A stretch of 64,000 nucleotides of DNA from Wenyingzhuangia fucanilytica (GCF_001697185.1 NZ_CP014224.1:1302001-1366000), one strand, 5' to 3'. Counted from the stretch's first letter, positions 36,369-45,886 are shown. Numbers and translations are program-made. The notes: generated by a model not told the origin, from the letters alone.

Positions 36369-38402
36369 TTATTTTGTGTATTTCTGGTATATAGAATCAG
36401 GGATAATAGCTTTATCAACAGTAATGCTTTGACTTTTTCTTTTAAAGGTATTAAATAAGTTTTGTATTCTGTTTTTAATGTCTTCATCCTGTAAATTAGC
36501 TTCCCCCATATTTTGATTTAATTCAAATAAATTATCTCCGTTTAAATGATAATTCCCTAAAACGTAATCATTAATATCTGTTTTGGTTTGTATTAAAGGA
36601 TAGCTATGGATGTTTCTAAAACTGCGAATAGTATCTAATCCATCACCCATCCAACTGGCAACACTAGGAGTTTTAATATTATAGCTATTTTTTAAATAAG
36701 ATAATAGGCTAGGAGCAATATCAAAATGTGTAGAAACAGAAGCAAACATTTCGGTTCTTTTTAGCATAGGAGAATATATGATTAAAGGAACATGATACCT
36801 GTCTATTTTAGTAGCCATAGGAATTTCTGGTAATCTGTGATCACCGGTAATTAAAAATATGGTATTATCAAAGTCTGGTCTTTTTTTGTACTCGTTTATA
36901 AATTCCTTAACAGCATCATCAGCATATAAAACAGAAGCAAATTGAGCTTTATAGTTTCTGCGAGTATTTTTTGTTTTTTCATCAAGATTAAGTTCATCTA
37001 ATCTTTCTTCAAATCGTTGGTTGTACCTATCTTGTTCTTCTACTAAAAATGGACTGTGTGTGGCAACGGTTAATAATACACTTAAACTAGGTTTATCGTT
37101 TTGTTTTTGGTTGTTTAAAAAATGTTTAAACATGGCTTTGTCACTGTAACCCCAAGAAAATCCACTAGTAGATGAGGCAGGTAATTTAACTGCATTGCTA
37201 GGGAAACTATCGTAATCATTTATGGCTACATTGTTTAGTTGTAAAAACAATTTCATGTTATCAAACCTAGACTCACCTCCGTAGTAAAAAGAAGTTTGAT
37301 ATCCGTTATTATTTAAAATATTAAACAAGGATAAATGTTTAGGCATTTTATCTCCAAGTGCTAAAAATCCATTCTCTCCAAATGGGAGTGAAGCCATTAA
37401 TGAAGGTAGTACCGCAAAGGTTCTTCCTCCTTGACTTAAAAAGTTTTTCCAATACAAACTTTGGTTTGATAATGAATCTAAAAAAGGAGTAAAGTTTCCT
37501 AAATATGCTCCTTTGTTGGTAAAAGCCCTTCCTAATCCCTCAACTAAAATGATTACAATATTGGGTTTTTTCTCAGATTTATTAAAAAAAGTACTAAGTA
37601 CATCGGGACTGTTGTTTTGATGTAAGAATGGATAATTTTCTTCATCAATATATTCAAAAGACAATATTTTTACTTCGTCACCTTCATAATCTCCAATATA
37701 ACTATCAGCATAAATATCCATTTCATATACCTCAGGATAAAAATGTTTGTAAGTGCTTTTGTAAAAAAAATCACTTTTGTTTAGTACCAAGTTGTTTTCA
37801 AAATCTGAATTTAATTTTAAAGATTGTGAAATGCTGTTGGTATTAACAAAAAGCAATAGAATAGAAATAATAGGGAATAAAAAAGCAACTTTATAAGGTA
37901 GCTTTAAAAATTTATAACCAATATGTAGTACAAATATTAATAAAGCAGAAAAAATTAGTATTCCTATCACAGGCAAAACACCAACACCTCCAGCGGAACC
38001 TAAAGTTTGTTTAATATCTGCTATAGAATAGCTATAAATATCTGCCCCTAAAGGAACTAAAGCTGTGTTAAAATATTGTATCAAACACAAATGGATAATT
38101 GCCAATATCAGAATAAATATATAGGCAGTAATTTTGGCAATTCTTTTATTTATCATAAATAAAATGGTGTAGATAGTATATTCATAAAACAACCATTTTA
38201 TCCAAAAGACTATATTTAGGGTAATTGACCAAAAACCAACTTTAACAATGTTTTTAGGGTATTCGTTAGTAATACCATTGTAAATAATTTCTCCAATAGA
38301 TACAAAACAAAGTACCATAAGCCAAACAGAGAAAATACCAACAAAAGTTCTGTTGGCTTCTAAAAACTGATGAAATTTGGAGGTTTCTTTTATTGATTTC
38401 AT
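36369..38402 (-). CDS. LTA-synthase-like sulfatase-fold membrane enzyme
   Basis: 677 residues. Five hydrophobic segments (about 15-210) precede a periplasmic alkaline-phosphatase-fold domain (about 270-600): PNIVIILVEGLG with the metal-binding glutamate, GGRTFAVLPSLMAS with the likely catalytic threonine, and ITGDHRLPEIP with Asp/His ligands. Family members transfer phosphoglycerol or phosphoethanolamine onto polymers. Gram-negative cells lack LTA, so here it probably decorates a glycan or membrane-derived oligosaccharide. Its ATG overlaps the stop of the GT2 gene by 4 bases. Confidence 0.88.
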   Translation of the reverse strand: MKSIKETSKFHQFLEANRTFVGIFSVWLMVLCFVSIGEIIYNGITNEYPKNIVKVGFWSITLNIVFWIKWLFYEYTIYTILFMINKRIAKITAYIFILILAIIHLCLIQYFNTALVPLGADIYSYSIADIKQTLGSAGGVGVLPVIGILIFSALLIFVLHIGYKFLKLPYKVAFLFPIISILLLFVNTNSISQSLKLNSDFENNLVLNKSDFFYKSTYKHFYPEVYEMDIYADSYIGDYEGDEVKILSFEYIDEENYPFLHQNNSPDVLSTFFNKSEKKPNIVIILVEGLGRAFTNKGAYLGNFTPFLDSLSNQSLYWKNFLSQGGRTFAVLPSLMASLPFGENGFLALGDKMPKHLSLFNILNNNGYQTSFYYGGESRFDNMKLFLQLNNVAINDYDSFPSNAVKLPASSTSGFSWGYSDKAMFKHFLNNQKQNDKPSLSVLLTVATHSPFLVEEQDRYNQRFEERLDELNLDEKTKNTRRNYKAQFASVLYADDAVKEFINEYKKRPDFDNTIFLITGDHRLPEIPMATKIDRYHVPLIIYSPMLKRTEMFASVSTHFDIAPSLLSYLKNSYNIKTPSVASWMGDGLDTIRSFRNIHSYPLIQTKTDINDYVLGNYHLNGDNLFELNQNMGEANLQDEDIKNRIQNLFNTFKRKSQSITVDKAIIPDSIYQKYTK

Positions 38403-39835
38403 GATGTTGTATTTTGGTCAGTATTTCCAAAGCCTGTTCTGGTCATTTCTCCCCAGCTTTTCTTTTTTCTTAGGTAATCTATATTTCCTCTAATTGCTGA
38501 ATAGACAACAAAAGGATGAAAGAAAATAGGTTCTAACATGGCAGTAAACACTAGTTTTATAATTTCACTTTGTTTTTTGTATTGGTTATAAGTTAGTACT
38601 TCCATTAAGATAGCAAATACTGAATATAAAACCCCAAAACTAAAAACCATTAAAAGGAGGTGGATAAAATAGCTCCAATTAATCAATCCAAAAGCAGCAA
38701 AAAGGATAAAAGTAATCAGTCCTAAAAATTCTATGATAGGTGCTAAAAATTCAAAGAAAAACCAATAAGGATAGCTTAGTACTCCTAAAATTCCATAATC
38801 TGGATTAAAAAACATTTTTTTATGAATTTTAAGTGTTTCAATAGTTCCTCTGGTCCATCTGTTTCTTTGTCTTCCTAATATTTTAAAACTATCAGGAGCT
38901 TCAGTCCAACACAAAGGATCGGGAATAAAACTAACTTTATAAGGTAAATCGAGTTCTTCCATATAACGCCTCATTCTTACCACTAATTCAATATCCTCAC
39001 CAACAGTTTCTGTATCATAACCACCACATTTAATGGCGATTTCTTTATCAAAAGCACCAAAAGCTCCAGAAATTAACAACAAACCATTTAATCTACTCCA
39101 GGCCATACGACCTAATAAAAAAGCTCTAATATATTCTAGCGTTTGTACTCTAGGTAAAAACTTTTTAGGGAGGTTTACTTTAATCAATCTACCATTTTCT
39201 ATAACACAACTATTGGCAATTCTAATTACTCCACCAGTAGCAATTACTTTTTCCTCAGTGTTTTCTAAAAATGGTTTTACTAGTTTTAAAAGAGAGTCTT
39301 GTTCTAAAATACAATCAACATCAACACAAACAGTGTATTCATAACTAGAAATATTAATACCTGTATTTAAAGCATCTGCTTTACCACCGTTTTCTTTATC
39401 AACAACAATTAGTTTTCTGTAAATTAGTTTCCTACTTCTATATACTCCTTTAACAGGCTTTGTTTTGATTTGTGAATCAACAAAATATGAGGTTTTATAT
39501 AGATCGTATTTGGCTATTAATTTTTCTAAAGAATCATCGGAACTACCATCGTTTACTATAATTAATTCTAGGTTGTTGTAATGTAAAGAAAGTAAGGATC
39601 TTACATTTTCAATAATTGTGGCGCCCTCGTTATATGCAGGGGCAATGATAGATACTCTAGGAGCTTCTGATGAGGAAGAAATAGCATTGTAATCTGTAAA
39701 GCTATTTTTATTTAGATAATATCTAGTTTCTCCAATGGAGTATATACCAATAAATATATAGGAAGTGATGAGTATGATAGAATACATCATTATTCCAAAA
39801 CTGAAAAAATCAAATAATAAAGACTGCCAACTCAT
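38399..39835 (-). CDS. Processive GT2 membrane glycosyltransferase
   Basis: 478 residues with an N-terminal helix and about three C-terminal helices. VSIIAPAYNEG, VNDGSSDDS (UDP-sugar site), VDVDC (D-x-D), GEDIE (catalytic base) and QRNRW (Q-x-x-R-W) make it a processive synthase in the PgaC/BcsA style. No PilZ domain is present, so c-di-GMP control is not seen. It overlaps its two neighbours by 4 bases each, so it is translated as part of a four-gene operon. Confidence 0.9.
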   Translation of the reverse strand: MSWQSLLFDFFSFGIMMYSIILITSYIFIGIYSIGETRYYLNKNSFTDYNAISSSSEAPRVSIIAPAYNEGATIIENVRSLLSLHYNNLELIIVNDGSSDDSLEKLIAKYDLYKTSYFVDSQIKTKPVKGVYRSRKLIYRKLIVVDKENGGKADALNTGINISSYEYTVCVDVDCILEQDSLLKLVKPFLENTEEKVIATGGVIRIANSCVIENGRLIKVNLPKKFLPRVQTLEYIRAFLLGRMAWSRLNGLLLISGAFGAFDKEIAIKCGGYDTETVGEDIELVVRMRRYMEELDLPYKVSFIPDPLCWTEAPDSFKILGRQRNRWTRGTIETLKIHKKMFFNPDYGILGVLSYPYWFFFEFLAPIIEFLGLITFILFAAFGLINWSYFIHLLLMVFSFGVLYSVFAILMEVLTYNQYKKQSEIIKLVFTAMLEPIFFHPFVVYSAIRGNIDYLRKKKSWGEMTRTGFGNTDQNTTS

Positions 39836-40881
39836 ATGGTAATTTCTTCTTTTATTTGTTTAACAATTAAATCCATTGGATAATGGTTGGAAATTGAGTT
39901 ATTACAGATATCCTCAAATTGATTGGGGTTGATTTTTGCAATAGTCCTTGTTAGTATTGTTTTTAATTGAATGTTTTCTGTTTGTAGTTTTTCAATTAAA
40001 AAAGGAATTTCATTATCTGTTCCAATTTCTTGTAGTGCAATTGCAATGACTAGTTTATTAGCATATACTTCTTTGTCAAAAATATTTATAAATAAACTAG
40101 GAGTGGTGCTGTTAAATATTTTAGCAATGGTTTTAATAGCTTGTTGTCTAATTTTTTCTGATTGATGTTCTATACATAATAAAACTTCGTTATAAAGTTC
40201 AAAAAGGTGATATTCATCAATCAATTTTAAAGCAAATATTACCACACTATTATTTTTAGATTTTAACCAAATATCAATACCATTAAAACTATCATAGGTA
40301 AAATGTGATAGTTCTCTTAGCAATATAATTTGATACCATTCTGATATAGGTTGAGTTAATGTGTCTAAGAATTTTAACCCTTCAAAACCAGTTAATCTGA
40401 TGATGGTAATTTGAGATTCTGCTCTAACCAAATCGTTTTTATGATTGGTGTTTTTATAGACCTTATCTTGCATACCCTCTAGTTTCATCACTCCAATTTC
40501 TTGAATAGCTTTTGCTTTAATATGCCAGTTTTTTGCATCAATGTTTTTTAAAACATATTTGTCAAGTTTTAACTGTAGGTATAGGTCTTTTAAGGATTCA
40601 CTAGCATTTCCTGAAAAGCTTTTTGTAGCTAATAATATTTTGTTGGTAATTAATTTTCTAAAAGTTTTTAGAACAAGTAAGTTTTTAATTCGCTTTTTAT
40701 CTTGTTCAATACCTTTATTATCAAAATATACAGTATTGTTTATGATATTATTACAGATTGATGTCCAACGTATGTATTTTTTTCTGTTTATATTTTTTAA
40801 TAACAAAATAACAAGCATGTAAAGAAGCAAGACCAATGAAGTACCCAAAAATAGATATATTAAAGGTTTTAATTGTATCAT
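39832..40881 (-). CDS. Membrane-anchored HEAT-repeat protein
   Basis: 349 residues. One helix near the N-terminus (about 6-28) anchors it, and the rest is alpha-solenoid: EIGVMKLEGMQDKVYK, RAESQITIIRLTGFEG and EIGTDNEIPFLIEKL are HEAT-type units. It lies between the stand-alone receiver and the GT2, overlapping the latter. Likely a scaffold that links the phosphorylated receiver to the synthase (inference). It is common beside such glycosyltransferases. Confidence 0.72.
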   Translation of the reverse strand: MIQLKPLIYLFLGTSLVLLLYMLVILLLKNINRKKYIRWTSICNNIINNTVYFDNKGIEQDKKRIKNLLVLKTFRKLITNKILLATKSFSGNASESLKDLYLQLKLDKYVLKNIDAKNWHIKAKAIQEIGVMKLEGMQDKVYKNTNHKNDLVRAESQITIIRLTGFEGLKFLDTLTQPISEWYQIILLRELSHFTYDSFNGIDIWLKSKNNSVVIFALKLIDEYHLFELYNEVLLCIEHQSEKIRQQAIKTIAKIFNSTTPSLFINIFDKEVYANKLVIAIALQEIGTDNEIPFLIEKLQTENIQLKTILTRTIAKINPNQFEDICNNSISNHYPMDLIVKQIKEEITI

Positions 40882-41246
40882 TACTTTCTTCTTAAGGCAA
40901 ATCTTTTAATTCTAATAGATAATTCACTTGGACTAAAAGGTTTAGGAATAAAGTCATCAGCACCTAATTGAAATGCTTCTAAGACAACTTCTTCTTGTCC
41001 CATTGTGGTTAAGATAATAATAGCAATTTGGTCTTTATATTTTTCTTTAACAGCTCCAACAATTTCTAATCCTGAAACATAAGGCATCATAATATCAGAA
41101 ATAATTAAGTCTGGCATATGTTCTTCGGTTTTTTTTAAAGCCTCACGTCCGTCTACTGCGGTTATCACTTCATAGCCATCTTTTTTTAATCTAAATTCTA
41201 AAGTACTCAATATTAATGCATCATCCTCTGCAATTAAAATTTTCAT
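40881..41246 (-). CDS. Receiver-only response regulator
   Basis: 121 residues, one CheY-like domain. Acidic E7/D8/D9, phosphoacceptor D51 in SDIMMPY, T80/T81 and K102 in FIPKPF are all present. There is no DNA-binding output domain, so it acts by protein contact. It is the first gene of the operon with HEAT, GT2 and the LTA-synthase-like enzyme, and shares a base with the HEAT start, so it probably gates the synthase. Confidence 0.9.
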   Translation of the reverse strand: MKILIAEDDALILSTLEFRLKKDGYEVITAVDGREALKKTEEHMPDLIISDIMMPYVSGLEIVGAVKEKYKDQIAIIILTTMGQEEVVLEAFQLGADDFIPKPFSPSELSIRIKRFALRRK

Positions 41247-41407
41247 AGCATAATTTTTTATAGAGGTAATTAACTAATGGTTATTCATAGGGGTAACACT
41301 AATATAGGGGTTTCTTTTTAGATTAGTTATTTCTATGTTTATTTTTTAGACGTATCTTTTTTAGCTAAAAATGATCAACAAAAAATTTAAAAAAAGAGGA
41401 ATGTGAC

Positions 41408-41437
41408 TTGTATAACAAAAAAGACTTGTTATATTTG
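41408..41437 (+). promoter_or_regulatory. Promoter of tRNA-Ser (-33 TTG, -7 TATATTTG)
   Basis: TTG at 41408-41410 and TATATTTG at 41430-41437 with a 19-base spacer. Confidence 0.7.
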
Positions 41438-41468
41438 CACTCGCAAACGAGAAATCGTGAGACGCTCA

Positions 41469-41553
41469 GGAGAAATGGCAGAGTGGTCGAATGCGGCAGT
41501 CTTGAAAACTGTTGACTGTAACAGGTCCGGGGGTTCGAATCCCTCTTTCTCCG
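41469..41553 (+). tRNA. tRNA-Ser (anticodon TGA)
   Basis: 85 bases. The acceptor GGAGAAA pairs with TTTCTCC, discriminator G. The anticodon loop is CTTGAAA with TGA at 41503-41505, followed by a long variable arm as in class II tRNAs and the GGTTCGAATCC T-arm. The 3' CCA is not encoded. The plus-strand reading frame through it is not a gene. It is the likely integration target of the element to its right. Confidence 0.95.
41534..41553 (+). other. Putative attL in the 3' end of tRNA-Ser
   Basis: The integrase gene lies 250 bases downstream of a complete tRNA 3' half, the usual arrangement for tRNA-targeting tyrosine recombinases. The matching copy (attR) is not within the window, so the exact core is inferred. 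Confidence 0.4.
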
Positions 41554-41576
41554 CTAAGAGTTTGAAAAACTCAACC

Positions 41577-41610
41577 AAAACGCTGTAAAACTTATGTTTT
41601 ACGGCGTTTT
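41577..41610 (+). terminator. Terminator of tRNA-Ser
   Basis: AAAACGCTGTAAAA / TTTTACGGCGTTTT with one G-U type mismatch, a 6-base loop and trailing T-run. Confidence 0.75.
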
Positions 41611-41655
41611 TTCATTTGTGACTATCCCATAAAGTTCATTAAATGGTATGCTTTC

Positions 41656-41701
41656 AGTGACCTATTTAGTGACCTATTGTTTAAAATTCAAATAGGTCAC
41701 T
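41656..41701. repeat. Three AGTGACCTATT repeats between tRNA-Ser and integrase
   Basis: AGTGACCTATT at 41656-41666 and 41668-41678 (12-base period), and its complement at 41691-41701. Placement between the attachment site and int suggests recombinase or excisionase binding sites. Confidence 0.5.
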
Positions 41702-41803
41702 AGAAAACGCTGAAACACTTGTATAATAAGGAGTTCACGTTTTGAACATCTTGTTTCAAGTGGTTTTAAGAGATAGTTTTATCAACCTAAAAAGTTACCA
41801 CAA

Positions 41804-43084
41804 ATGACCAAAACATTCAACTTACTCTTCTTGATTAAGAAAAGTAAAATCAAAGCCAATGGCACAGCCCCAATTTATTTAAGGATAACCATTAACGGAA
41901 AACCAAAAGAAATTGCATCAAAAAGATATGTAGCACCCGATTTATGGGATAGTAAACTTCAGAAAGTGATAGGTAAATCCGAAGAAGTAAAATCTTTAAA
42001 TAGGTATCTTAAAACGTTAGAGCAGCAAGTTTATGATACACACCACACAATATTAAAAGACAAAATAACTGCAACCTCAGCAGTTTTAAAATCTAAACTT
42101 CAAGGTGTTGATGATAAACAAAGAATGTTAATTCCAATCTTCAAAGATCATAATAACAAAATTAAAGAACTGGTTGGAAAAGAATATGCTCCAGGAACAT
42201 TAGAGCGTTACAAAACATCTTTAAAACACACAATAGCTTTTTTAGAATGGAAATATCAAATATCGGATATAGATATTGCAAAAATCAATCATGCTTTCAT
42301 AACAGAGTATGAATTTTATTTAAGAAGCGTTAGAAATTGTAATAATAACACAGCAGTCAAGTACATCAAGAATTTCGGTAAAATCATAAAGATATGTTTG
42401 GCCAATGATTGGCTAGACAAAAATCCATTCGCCAATTATAAAGCAAAAGTTAGAGAAGTTGAGCGTGTCTATTTAACAGAAGAAGAAATCCAAACCATAT
42501 TGAATAAAGATTTTAAGACAGAAAGATTATCGCTAGTTCGTGATATCTTCCTTTTTAGTTGCTTTACAGGATTAGCATACATTGATGTCAAAAATTTAAC
42601 AAAACTGCATATAAGTATTGGAATCGATGGAGAGAAATGGATATTTACTCACAGACAAAAAACAGAATCCGCTTCAAAAATCCCCATACTCCCTGTTACA
42701 CAAATGATAATTGATAAGTACGCACAGCACCCGCAATGTATAAACGAAAACAGACTGCTCCCTATTTTGAGTAATCAAAAAATGAATGCCTATCTTAAAG
42801 AAATTGCAGGTGTTTGTGAAATTGAAAAAGATTTAACTTTTCATATTGCACGCCACACTTTTGCAACCACCGTAACACTTACAAATGGCGTTCCTATAGA
42901 AAGCGTAAGTAAAATGTTGGGGCATAAAAATTTACGGACTACCCAACATTATGCAAAAATTTTGGATAAAAAAGTAAGTGAGGATATGAAGGTTTTGAGA
43001 GATAAATTCAGTTTAACCGATATAAAATCTCATAAAAAAAATAATTTAACTTATTATAATAAACTACTATCAAATAACTTATAA
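41804..43084 (+). CDS. Tyrosine site-specific integrase of an integrative element
   Basis: 426 residues. An N-terminal arm-binding domain (about 5-85), a SAM-like core-binding domain (about 105-205) and a catalytic domain (about 215-405) are present. The catalytic residues are Arg in LVRDIFLFSCFTGLAY, HxxR in FHIARHTFATT, His in LGHKNL and Tyr in TTQHYAKI. The set is complete, so the enzyme should be active. It resembles the integrases of CTnDOT-like Bacteroidota elements. It is next to tRNA-Ser, and an RteC gene is at the right edge. Confidence 0.93.
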   Translation: MTKTFNLLFLIKKSKIKANGTAPIYLRITINGKPKEIASKRYVAPDLWDSKLQKVIGKSEEVKSLNRYLKTLEQQVYDTHHTILKDKITATSAVLKSKLQGVDDKQRMLIPIFKDHNNKIKELVGKEYAPGTLERYKTSLKHTIAFLEWKYQISDIDIAKINHAFITEYEFYLRSVRNCNNNTAVKYIKNFGKIIKICLANDWLDKNPFANYKAKVREVERVYLTEEEIQTILNKDFKTERLSLVRDIFLFSCFTGLAYIDVKNLTKLHISIGIDGEKWIFTHRQKTESASKIPILPVTQMIIDKYAQHPQCINENRLLPILSNQKMNAYLKEIAGVCEIEKDLTFHIARHTFATTVTLTNGVPIESVSKMLGHKNLRTTQHYAKILDKKVSEDMKVLRDKFSLTDIKSHKKNNLTYYNKLLSNNL

Positions 43085-43157
43085 CTATGATTGTTTTTCT
43101 AAATATCTTTTCTTTGTAATTCAAAACAAACATTAACTATATAAGAATAGAGATTTA

Positions 43158-44049
43158 ATGAAAGAGAAAAGTATTCCTTTTTATACTTCTATTAATGATT
43201 TTCTAGAATCAATACCTGTCAATCATAGGACTAAAAATCCTATGTTTTATTGTATGCGTTTAGAAGAGCCATAAAGATGAAATTTACAAAGCTCCATTTC
43301 GTAGAGATTTCTTTTTTATCGGTTTAATAACATCTAATGGAAAAACCAATGTTATATATAACAATTAAGATGACCATATAAAAGAGTCATTTCTCACCTT
43401 TCAATGTTCAAACTTGATTTATAGTTTTTACAAAGAAAAAAATACGGAAGGTTATCTCATTTATTTTAAACAGGAATACTTTAATTTTTTAAAATTTGAT
43501 TTTTTTAATGAATTCCCATTTTTTAATATTTTAAACATCAACTTATTTCAACTAGAAAATAATAAATATCAAGAATTATTACCAGTATTTGAAGAGGTAT
43601 TTAAATCTTATGAAAATATAGATGTCTTTTCCAAAGTTACTACACATAAATTTCTTGCTTTACTCTATAATCTAAAAGAATTTACTAAGATTCAAAATGA
43701 ATTACAACCATTAATAAATTCTAGTCATTCCATTACAAATCAATATTTAAAATTGGTGAATGTTCATTACCTCGAAAAACGAACAGTTAAAGAATATGCT
43801 ACCTTATTAAATATCAGTGCTAGTCACTTATCTAAAACCGTTAAAACTGAAACAAATAAAAAAGCACTTTCGCATATTAATGGCAGGCTTATAAAGGAGG
43901 CAAAATCACTGATTCAATTCACTAATTTAAGCATAGCTGAAATAGCGCATCAATTAGGCTTTTCTGACGCTTCTAATTTTGGTAACTTCTTCCGTAAGCA
44001 TACTTCAACCAGTCCACTAACATTCAGAAAAAACTACACAACCCGATAA
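43158..44049 (+). pseudogene. AraC-family regulator, frameshifted
   Basis: ATG 43158 opens 38 residues (MKEKSIPFYTSINDFLES...RLEEP), then TAA at 43272. The +1 frame continues the same protein (HKDEIYKAPFRRDFFFIGLI), meets a second stop at 43366-43368 and then runs open to 44049, ending in a full helix-turn-helix pair (SASHLSKTVKTE, SIAEIAHQLGFSDASNFGNF). At least two lesions separate the halves. The 3' part alone (from about 43414) could still be translated from TTG but lacks the N-terminal sensing half. Confidence 0.82.
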
Positions 44050-44082
44050 ACACCATTTATTCCCGCTTTTGCACCATTTTAT

Positions 44083-44104
44083 AAAATAAGGTTAACCTTA
44101 TTTT
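44083..44104. terminator. 22-base perfect palindrome
   Basis: AAAATAAGGTT followed directly by its complement, with no loop. It could end transcription from the AraC remnant or act as an operator for the following ArsR set. Confidence 0.5.
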
Positions 44105-44130
44105 GTAATGAAATTATATTTACAATTTGC

Positions 44131-44173
44131 GTAGCCAAATAACTTCACATATATTTGTAGTCAAATAACTTCA
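44131..44173. promoter_or_regulatory. Paired operator and -7 box before the first ArsR gene
   Basis: GTAGCCAAATAACTTCA (44131-44147) and GTAGTCAAATAACTTCA (44157-44173) are 26 bases apart and flank TATATTTG (44150-44157). The ArsR ATG follows two bases later. Confidence 0.65.
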
Positions 44174-44175
44174 TA

Positions 44176-44508
44176 ATGAAATTAAGACGAGATATTTTCC
44201 AAGCCATTAGCGATCCAACAAGAAGAGCAATATTGGTACTACTTACTTCACAATCCATGACAGCAGGAGCAATTGCTGAAAATTTTGATGCTGCGAGGCC
44301 TACTATTTCTAAACACATTCAAATTTTAAATGAATGTGACTTGGTTGATGCAAACCAACAAGGTCGAGAAATATACTACGAGTTAAAAGTTGAAAAAATG
44401 AAAGAAATCGACAAATGGTTAGAGCAATTTAGAGCCATTTGGGAAAATAGATTTAACCAACTAGATAATTTATTAGAAACACTTAAAAACAAAAATAATG
44501 AAGAGTAA
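44176..44508 (+). CDS. ArsR-type winged-helix repressor (first copy)
   Basis: 110 residues. [20 protein letters not shown] is the start common to the ArsR repressors that precede AHSA1/SRPBCC genes, and [15 protein letters not shown] is the recognition helix. No cysteine pair for metals is present, so it likely senses something else. It heads a tightly packed operon of at least eight genes (to 47507) and is paralogous to the ArsR at 51747. The operators in front suggest autorepression. Confidence 0.9.
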   Translation: MKLRRDIFQAISDPTRRAILVLLTSQSMTAGAIAENFDAARPTISKHIQILNECDLVDANQQGREIYYELKVEKMKEIDKWLEQFRAIWENRFNQLDNLLETLKNKNNEE

Positions 44509-45007
44509 TTTATTATTCAATTTTTCCGTGAATAAGGAAAATAAAACTATTAACATTCAGCGAGAGTTTAATGCTAATCTTGAATTGGTTTGGAAAGCTT
44601 GGACAGAACCAGAATTATTAAACCAGTGGTGGGCACCAAAACCCTATCATATTGTAACTAAAACTTTAGATTTAGAAATTGGCGGAATGTGGCTTTATGC
44701 AATGGTAAGCCCTGAAAACGAAAAGACCTGGTGTAAAGCTGATTATAAAGGAATTGAAATAAACAAGTTATTATCTTGGTTAGATGCCTTTTGTGACGAA
44801 AATGGAAATGAAAATACAATAAAACCACGCTCATTATGGACAAATATTTTTACAGAAAAAAATGACATTACATTAGTAGATGTTACCTTAAAACACGATA
44901 AACTAGAAGACATTGAAACATTGATTAAAATGGGCTTTAAGGAAGGTTTCGGAATGGCTCTTTTAAACTTAGACCAATTATTATTAACTAAAAATAAAAA
45001 ACAATGA
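44498..45007 (+). CDS. SRPBCC/AHSA1-domain protein
   Basis: 169 residues. [23 protein letters not shown] and the [11 protein letters not shown] block are typical of the activator of Hsp90 ATPase-like START/Bet v1 fold, which binds hydrophobic ligands. Its start overlaps ArsR by 11 bases. It is paralogous to the next gene. The ligand is unknown. Confidence 0.85.
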   Translation: MKSNLLFNFSVNKENKTINIQREFNANLELVWKAWTEPELLNQWWAPKPYHIVTKTLDLEIGGMWLYAMVSPENEKTWCKADYKGIEINKLLSWLDAFCDENGNENTIKPRSLWTNIFTEKNDITLVDVTLKHDKLEDIETLIKMGFKEGFGMALLNLDQLLLTKNKKQ

Positions 45008-45504
45008 ATAAACTACAATTTGACTTCTTAGTAAACAAGAAAGATAACACACTTACTATTGTGCGTGAATTTAACGCAGAAAGAGAACTTGTTTGGGATT
45101 GCTACACGAAAAGTGAATTATTAGAAAAGTGGTTTGCACCAAAACCATTGACGGCCAAAACAAAGACGATGGATTTTAAGGAAGGCGGTTATTGGTTATA
45201 CGCTATGATAGAACCAAACGGAACTGAGCACTGGGGACGAACAGATTTTACAGAAATTAAACCTATTGATTATTATAGATCATTAGATGGGTTTTGTGAT
45301 AAAAATGGAAATCTAAACTCAGGTTTGCCAAGAGCAAAATGGCATGTGAGTTTTTTAGATTTGAATGAAAAATCAAAAGTTGAGACCATTGTAACCTACA
45401 ATTCTCTAAAAGATTTAGAAACTATAATAGAAATGGGAATGGAAGATGGACTTAAATCAACGTTAGAAAGATTGGATGAGTTATTAATAAATGTAAGAAA
45501 ATGA
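45004..45504 (+). CDS. SRPBCC/AHSA1-domain protein, tandem paralogue
   Basis: 166 residues, same family as the previous gene (EFNAERELVWDCYTKSELLEKW, GGYWLYAMIEPNG), and overlapping it by four bases (ATGA). Tandem duplication within the operon is likely. Confidence 0.85.
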   Translation: MNKLQFDFLVNKKDNTLTIVREFNAERELVWDCYTKSELLEKWFAPKPLTAKTKTMDFKEGGYWLYAMIEPNGTEHWGRTDFTEIKPIDYYRSLDGFCDKNGNLNSGLPRAKWHVSFLDLNEKSKVETIVTYNSLKDLETIIEMGMEDGLKSTLERLDELLINVRK

Positions 45505-45884
45505 AAAAGATTAAAATCATATTTTGGATAGCAACTTCCATCATTTTTGCGTTAGAGGCCCTAATGCCATTGGCAACGCTTTTATTCGCACACGAATATT
45601 TTAACGCAGGAACTAAACCTTTGGGCTATCCCGATTACTTCGCCTACGCTTTAATTGTTTGCAAAATATTAGGAGCAACCGCGATAATGCTTCCAAAACT
45701 TCCAGTTAAACTAAAGGAATGGGCGTATGCCGGTTTAACATTCAATTTAATTTTTGCAGCTATAAGTCATATAGCGGTAGACCAAGTCATAGCCAACATT
45801 GTAATGCCTATAGTGGTAGGAATTGTTCTAAGTGTATCTTATGTCTACTCACAAAAAATTAATCATAAATCTAAAACTATATAA
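45501..45884 (+). CDS. DoxX-like membrane protein (first copy)
   Basis: 127 residues with four hydrophobic segments. GYPDYFAYALIVCKILGATAIMLPK and LKEWAYAGLTF are DoxX-like family blocks. It overlaps the SRPBCC gene by four bases. A paralogue follows the second ArsR/SRPBCC pair at 52547. Possibly a quinone-linked membrane protein; function unproved. Confidence 0.82.
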   Translation: MKKIKIIFWIATSIIFALEALMPLATLLFAHEYFNAGTKPLGYPDYFAYALIVCKILGATAIMLPKLPVKLKEWAYAGLTFNLIFAAISHIAVDQVIANIVMPIVVGIVLSVSYVYSQKINHKSKTI

Positions 45885-45886
45885 TT

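Noticed and set aside
41403-41588. Plus-strand reading frame over the tRNA
   Set aside because: It coincides with the tRNA-Ser gene and its promoter; the apparent peptide is a translation of the tRNA.
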